Source: an uncultured Oscillospiraceae bacterium
GTDB lineage: Bacteria > Bacillota > Clostridia > Oscillospirales > Oscillospiraceae
Reading direction: 5' to 3'
Assembly: GCA_951801655.1 (NCBI GenBank)
Contig: CATONV010000019.1
Coordinates: 1 to 38,542 of the forward strand
DNA: 38,542 nucleotides
Part shown: positions 35,344-38,542 of the stretch, in pieces
How the letters are laid out: every line of letters begins with the position of its first letter
Numbering within the stretch: position 1 is the stretch's first letter
The notes under the pieces: model-generated
Seen by the model: the letters and a program-made list of their open reading frames with translations, nothing else
What the model was told of the DNA's origin: nothing
The model's database searches: none
Position numbers and translations under genes: made by a program

Positions 35344-35664
35344 ATGGCAAATATTTCAAGCGCGAGGGGCACGCTGGCCCTGTCGGGGGACTGGGCCCCG
35401 GAAGACATTGAGCTGGCAAACCAGGTGATTAGAGCCTGGGAATTTTGGGGAGAATTCGGGCTGCGGACAGCCGGCCCGCTGTCTTTGAAGAGTAAGAGGA
35501 CAAAATTCGAGGGCACATGCCGGTGGAGCCTGGCCGACATGCTGGCGGAGTTTGACGAGTGGAACCGGAAGTGTGATGATTCCGGAGGGAGTCCAGGAGA
35601 TCGGCTCGTTGGCTTTTCGTGGCTGCGAGAATCTGAGTTGCATTGTAATCCCAGAGAGCGTTAA
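35344..35664 (+). pseudogene. N-terminal part of a frameshifted LRR-protein gene
   Basis: AAAGGAGAATCACG precedes the ATG. The first 78 or so residues look like a real domain (GTLALSGDWAPEDIELANQVIRAWEFWGEFGL...FEGTCRWSLADMLAEFDEWNRKC) of a type I do not recognise by name. After about 35575 the frame continues as unrelated sequence to 35664, while the leucine-rich repeats continue in the +1 frame. The simplest reading is one gene split by a single-base indel near 35560-35600. A separate short gene or a programmed shift is possible. Confidence 0.6.
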
Positions 35665-36115
35665 AAAAATTGGCAACGGTGCTTTTGAGGGCTGTGTGAA
35701 TCTGAGCCAGGTCACACTCCCCGCAAAAACCTCCGTGAATTTCATCGTATTCCAGGGAACGCCGTGGCTGAAGAGCCTTGGAGAATGGGTTGTGCAAAGG
35801 GGGCGTCTGGTGGGATATTACGGTCCTGGCGGGAATATCGAAATACCAGAACAGGTAAAAATCATAGAGTCCTACATTTTTGAGGGCCGGAGCGACCTGA
35901 CCAGCATCACTCTGCCCCCGAGCATAAAAACCATTCAGATGAAAGCGTTTAAGGGCTGCAAAAAGCTCACCAGCATCACTCTGCCCCCGAGCATAAAAGC
36001 CATTGCGATGAATGCGTTTGAGGGTTGCGAAAAGCTCACCATTCATGCCCCAGCCGGGAGCTTCGCGGAGGAGTACGCCAAGAAGAACAAGATCAAATTC
36101 GAGGCGCTTCCCTGA
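35552..36115 (+). CDS. Leucine-rich repeat (BspA/LRR_5-type) part, frameshifted from its N-terminus
   Basis: From the possible ATG at 35576, about 179 residues of BspA-like repeats: IPEGVQEIGSLAFRGCENL, IPESVKKIGNGAFEGCVNL, ITLPPSIKTIQMKAFKGCKKL and so on, ending in the capping motif FAEEYAKKNKIKFEALP. Such proteins are usually surface or secreted and mediate binding, but no signal peptide is seen in either part. The only starts (TTG 35552, GTG 35573, ATG 35576) lack a convincing ribosome binding site, supporting a broken or shifted gene. Two repeats (23 codons each) are nearly identical in DNA, with a 69-bp period at 35901-36038, a sign of recent duplication. Confidence 0.75.
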   Translation: MTSGTGSVMIPEGVQEIGSLAFRGCENLSCIVIPESVKKIGNGAFEGCVNLSQVTLPAKTSVNFIVFQGTPWLKSLGEWVVQRGRLVGYYGPGGNIEIPEQVKIIESYIFEGRSDLTSITLPPSIKTIQMKAFKGCKKLTSITLPPSIKAIAMNAFEGCEKLTIHAPAGSFAEEYAKKNKIKFEALP

Positions 36116-36174
36116 CGCACAGCACGCCACTTCTTTCCGCAAGACCACTTTGAGGATATAACCCGTTCAGACAA

Positions 36175-36202
36175 CAGGGGGACAGCCCAGCGACGCCCCC
36201 TG
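36175..36202 (+). terminator. Weak hairpin after the LRR gene
   Basis: CAGGGGG pairs with CCCCCTG (36175-36181 with 36196-36202), loop of 14 nt, followed by AAAAATG, not T. Possibly only a stability hairpin. Confidence 0.35.
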
Positions 36203-36243
36203 AAAAATGTCATCAAATCGTAACACAATTCGACCGCGGACTG

Positions 36244-36252
36244 TGGTATACT
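36244..36252 (+). promoter_or_regulatory. Extended -10 promoter candidate for ssrA
   Basis: TGGTATACT, an extended -10 element (TGnTATAAT-like), with no good -35. It lies about 143 nt before the mature tmRNA 5' end. Confidence 0.45.
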
Positions 36253-36268
36253 GAAATTCCTCCTGAAA

Positions 36269-36386
36269 CAGCGGCGCAGCCGCTGTCCAAATCGAAGCCC
36301 AGCGCAGCGGGTCCGATTTGGAGAGGAGGGGCAGCGAAATGAGCAAGCTTTCGGCGCAAGCCGGAAGCGAGGGATATGAAGCTTGC
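36269..36386 (+). other. Structured pre-tmRNA leader with three consecutive hairpins
   Basis: Stem 1: CAGCGGC/GCCGCTG (36269-36275 with 36279-36285). Stem 2: CCAAATCG/CGATTTGG (36287-36294 with 36314-36321). Stem 3: GCAAGCTT/AAGCTTGC (36343-36350 with 36379-36386), enclosing CGGC/GCCG. This would be the 5' precursor removed by RNase P, or a separate repeat element inserted before ssrA. Confidence 0.5.
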
Positions 36387-36394
36387 GACGACGA

Positions 36395-36740
36395 GGGGCC
36401 GTACCGGTTTCGACGGGGGCATAGAAGCAGGAATAGCGAGCGGATGCGCCTAACATCCTAAAAATGGGCACTTATAAATTAAAGAACGATAACGATTACG
36501 TTCTCGCCGCTGCTTAATGCGGCCGTCCTGCCCGGAAGGACCACGAGCCGGGTCTGGGCGTAGCCTTAGTGGTGCCCGTGCGTTCGGAAAGAGTTGACCG
36601 TTCCACGCATTATGACTCTACCAAACTCAATCGTGTGACGACCCACGTTTGAGTGAGGGAATGTAAACGATCGTCTGCGCTCGGAGAAGTTCCTGTGGAA
36701 GTACTTTCGGACGGGAGTTCAACTCTCCCCGGCTCCACCA
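36395..36740 (+). ncRNA. ssrA: Transfer-messenger RNA (tmRNA)
   Basis: 346 nt. The 5' GGGGCCG pairs with CGGCTCC near the 3' end to make the acceptor stem; discriminator A and encoded CCA follow (36737-36740). The 5' CGGTTTCGACGGGGGC and the T-arm GGGAG-TTCAACT-CTCCC are diagnostic. The tag frame reads AAC GAT AAC GAT TAC GTT CTC GCC GCT GCT TAA (36485-36517), i.e. NDNDYVLAAA, with an AAG codon before it. The internal resume codon was not fixed with certainty. Works with SmpB to release stalled ribosomes and tag the product for proteolysis. Confidence 0.97.
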
Positions 36741-36768
36741 ACCTGTGTCGCCAAAAAAGATGCAGGCA

Positions 36769-36805
36769 GAAAACACCGCATGAAAATGCGGTGTTTTCCA
36801 TATTT
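36769..36805 (+). terminator. Terminator of ssrA
   Basis: Perfect 13-bp stem (36769-36781 with 36786-36798) with a GAAA tetraloop, followed by CATATTTT. Confidence 0.9.
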
Positions 36806-36988
36806 TAAAAAGAATACAGCAAAAACAGAGCGAAAAAGTTGCAACTTGAAATTATTGGAAGCGTTATTTTGAAATAACGTGAAAAAGATGCAAAACAGCC
36901 CTTTTCAGCCCTTCTAGAAGGGGTTCCAGAAAGTGAAGGGGTTCGAACTCCCGAGCGATTCCCTGGAGCTTCCAAACAAAGAAAACCA
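36806..36988. other. AT-rich, dyad-rich gap downstream of ssrA
   Basis: No gene seen. It contains a perfect dyad CGTTATTT-TG-AAATAACG (36862-36879), a 14-bp palindrome CCCTTCTAGAAGGG (36909-36922) and a tRNA-like fragment GGGGTTCGAACTCCC (about 36934-36948). Base composition drops sharply from the flanking genes. It is a plausible attachment or junction region for an integrated element. Confidence 0.5.
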
Positions 36989-37039
36989 GCCGCCCTCGGC
37001 CTGTCGGATATGATCCGATGGGCCGAGGGCGGCTTTTTT
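36989..37039 (+). terminator. Strong terminator upstream of the accessory gene
   Basis: A 13-bp GCCGCCCTCGGCC/GGCCGAGGGCGGC stem (36989-37001 with 37021-37033) continues into TCGGA/TCCGA inside the loop and is followed by TTTTTT. It insulates the downstream genes from ssrA. The stem core resembles the family 1 repeat core. Confidence 0.9.
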
Positions 37040-37086
37040 CATTTGTCTGCCAATCAAGAGTTTAAAAATTTAGGAGGAAATTCAAC

Positions 37087-37797
37087 ATGGCATACCGGAA
37101 AGTATATTTTCGCATCCACACCGAGGGTTATGTCTCCGGTTGGTCAAGTGATTCTGACAAGGCCGCCTTCAAAGAGGAAAGCCGCCGCCTGTTCAAATCA
37201 TTGGGTTGGACGCTCACCCTGGGCCACAACGGGTGCTGCGACACAGTGACTAAGGGCCAGCAGGACCTCTACCTGCACCCCAGCAGTTTCAGCGGTGTGC
37301 TGGATGAGGACAACATCCAGTCTTTGCAGGAACAGCTATCGAAAGCGCAGACCTTTCGTTGTTACCATACTGACCGCTATGAGGAATACCGAGATCTGAG
37401 CGACGAGGGATACCGGGCGGAGCTGGAGGCAAAGCGGGATGAGATTACAGAGTATATCCTGAAAAAATGTAGAACAACGCGCAGGAATCTCTATATCGTA
37501 GCTCCTGTTGCGGTCCATGTCGCGGAGCACTTTGAAATCCGCCGCCTTTGTGACAAGGACAGGCGCAACAAGATCGGAAATCAATTTGTGGCTGAGCTTA
37601 TGGATGGACTGCTCCAAAAGGGCTGGCTGGTCTCCGCTGAAACATCCCAAGGAGAGGGTATCCGAACCGCTGCCGATAAAGAACATGGAGACCGTCAGGC
37701 TGTGACGCAGGTAGATGGGCAGATCACCATGGAGGGCCAGCCCAGCCCACCAGAGAAAGCTCCCAAAAGGAAAAAGCCGCCCGCCCCCAGCCTGTAG
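37087..37797 (+). CDS. Accessory protein of unknown function, probably mobile-element cargo
   Basis: 236 aa, soluble, AGGAGGAAATTCAAC before the ATG. N-terminus YRKVYFRIHTEGYVSGWSSDSDK; a middle helical part rich in charged residues (YEEYRDLSDEGYRAELEAKRDEITEYIL); LYIVAPVAVHVAEHFEIRRLCDKDRRNKIGNQFVAELMDGLLQKGWL; a disordered Pro/Lys tail. I recall similar proteins in conjugative elements of gut Firmicutes but know no function. Codon use is less GC-biased than the neighbouring core genes, and it follows ssrA, a common integration site. Confidence 0.7.
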   Translation: MAYRKVYFRIHTEGYVSGWSSDSDKAAFKEESRRLFKSLGWTLTLGHNGCCDTVTKGQQDLYLHPSSFSGVLDEDNIQSLQEQLSKAQTFRCYHTDRYEEYRDLSDEGYRAELEAKRDEITEYILKKCRTTRRNLYIVAPVAVHVAEHFEIRRLCDKDRRNKIGNQFVAELMDGLLQKGWLVSAETSQGEGIRTAADKEHGDRQAVTQVDGQITMEGQPSPPEKAPKRKKPPAPSL

Positions 37798-37825
37798 GAG
37801 ATGTTCCAGCAGGCTGGGGGCTTTT
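37783..37825 (+). terminator. Terminator overlapping the end of the accessory gene
   Basis: GCCCCCAGCCT pairs with AGGCTGGGGGC (37783-37793 with 37811-37821), followed by TTTTCTC. The stem includes the last codons of the gene. Confidence 0.85.
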
Positions 37826-37954
37826 CTCGTCCTCCGTTCTGTTCACATTGGCGCTTATGCTTGCTTTGTCTCTGAATCGTTGGTGGTTGTGGTGATAGCT
37901 TTCGTTTGGCTTTCCCGATATACTTGCTTCACCATCAAGAAGGGAGACAGCAGC

Positions 37955-38356
37955 ATGGAACAACGAAAAAACTTGTGTGCTCAGGTGCCCATCAGCCTCC
38001 ACAATCGAGTAACGGAGGCCAAGGAGGCGCTGGGCCAGACCACCGCAGAGTACATCACCAACCTGCTCACCGAATATTACGAAATGAAGGAAAACGGAGG
38101 TAACACAGCTATGACAAACGGAAAGAATCGGACCATGGCCTTCCAGATCGACGAAGAACTGTTCCAGCGGATCAAGGCTTACCTGGATCGTGAGAGCGCC
38201 CGCCTGGGCAGAAAGGTCACTCAGCGGGAGTTCGTCCTGGGGGCGATCATCGGTGTCCTGAACATGGCCGAGCCCATGGACGTGGATGAGACCGGTGTCG
38301 GCCCCTGTGAGCCCCCGGCTGGCCAGGACGACCCCCAGCCCCCGGAGGAGGGGTAA
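37955..38356 (+). CDS. Ribbon-helix-helix-like small protein of an integrative element
   Basis: 133 aa. The start ATG follows AAGGGAGACAGCAGC. Two related halves each read as strand-helix-helix: CAQVPISLHNRVTEAKEALGQTTAEYITNLLTEYYE, and MAFQIDEELFQRIKAYLDRESARLGRKVTQREFVLGAIIGVLN. The second is RHH-like. An acidic Pro-rich tail follows. Proteins of this layout are commonly found in conjugative elements of Firmicutes, often annotated as translation repressor RelB/StbE-like; a regulatory or DNA-binding role is likely but not shown. Confidence 0.75.
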   Translation: MEQRKNLCAQVPISLHNRVTEAKEALGQTTAEYITNLLTEYYEMKENGGNTAMTNGKNRTMAFQIDEELFQRIKAYLDRESARLGRKVTQREFVLGAIIGVLNMAEPMDVDETGVGPCEPPAGQDDPQPPEEG

Positions 38357-38416
38357 CGGCCCACGTCGGCCAGCGTGTGGGCCGTGTAAGGCATAACTGA
38401 AAACCACAGGCAGAGA

Positions 38417-38461
38417 GCCCCCCGGAGCACCCCAAGACAGGGATGCTCCGGGGGGCTTTTT
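38417..38461 (+). terminator. Strong terminator after the RHH-like gene
   Basis: Perfect 13-bp stem GCCCCCCGGAGCA/TGCTCCGGGGGGC (38417-38429 with 38444-38456), loop of 14 nt, followed by TTTTTG. Confidence 0.92.
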
Positions 38462-38542
38462 GCGTTCTCAGTGGAGGTGATTATCACGTGTCAACGCCGA
38501 TATGAAATTGTAAGAAAACGCCGAAGAAATTTTGTCGTTTTT

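Noticed and set aside
36925-36975. A tRNA 3'-half (GGTTCGAACTCCC...) downstream of ssrA
   Set aside because: The T-stem is imperfect, no D or anticodon arms precede it, and it does not duplicate the ssrA 3' end; kept only as a hint of an attachment region.
38478-38542. Open frame running off the right edge (starts GTG, reads VIITCQRRYEIVRKRRR)
   Set aside because: The GGAG lies directly against the GTG with no spacing and only about 21 codons are visible; cannot be judged without more sequence.

Overview
The window reads as chromosome of a high-GC, anaerobic, endospore-forming Firmicute. The gene content and codon use suggest the Oscillospiraceae (Flavonifractor/Pseudoflavonifractor-like); this placement is inferred, not tested. 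Supporting signs are SpoVT, a PPi-type pyruvate phosphate dikinase, an oxygen-sensitive class III ribonucleotide reductase, the HrcA/CIRCE heat-shock system and strong AGGAGG ribosome binding sites.

Layout from left to right. (1) ppdK (cut by the left edge), a DUF1294 membrane protein, spoVT, and the rpsI/rplM ribosomal operon behind a near-perfect sigma-A promoter. (2) A TtcA-like tRNA thiolase and a ComEC-type secreted metallo-beta-lactamase-fold protein, then pyruvate kinase. (3) An mnmA - small membrane protein - membrane protein - metG cluster. (4) nrdD - YcxB-like protein - nrdG, with an NrdR-box-like promoter. (5) A Crp/Fnr regulator followed by an ABC importer (lipoprotein, permease, ATPase). 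(6) A signalling cassette made of a hybrid histidine kinase with REC and HPt domains, a stand-alone receiver, CheX and CheY, with no DNA-binding output. (7) The heat-shock operon hrcA-grpE-(34-aa membrane peptide)-dnaK-dnaJ behind a perfect CIRCE. (8) Cysteine desulfurase - MATE transporter - MBL hydrolase. (9) Thiamine pyrophosphokinase, smpB, a cyclophilin, a frameshifted leucine-rich-repeat gene and ssrA (tmRNA). (10) Downstream of ssrA the sequence changes character. An AT-rich, dyad-rich gap leads into two accessory genes that look like the edge of an integrative element.

Two families of dispersed structured repeats stand out. Family 1 has TGTAGGGG...CCCCTACA ends, is 50-84 bp long, and has five copies. 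Family 2 is about 135 bp, with two copies whose differences keep a long nested hairpin mostly paired. Six of the seven copies lie in gaps inside apparent operons; the seventh supplies the stop codon of the ABC ATPase. The heat-shock operon alone carries three of them, which suggests a role in mRNA processing or stability rather than simple junk insertion. These repeats, the 34-aa peptide between grpE and dnaK, the CheX phosphorelay cassette, the possible attenuator before nrdD and the ssrA-linked element edge are the most unusual parts of the window.

Functional links: MnmA and the TtcA-like protein both need sulfur that a cysteine desulfurase could supply. SmpB and tmRNA together rescue stalled ribosomes. 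PpdK and pyruvate kinase both act at the PEP/pyruvate node. HrcA represses its own chaperone operon through CIRCE.
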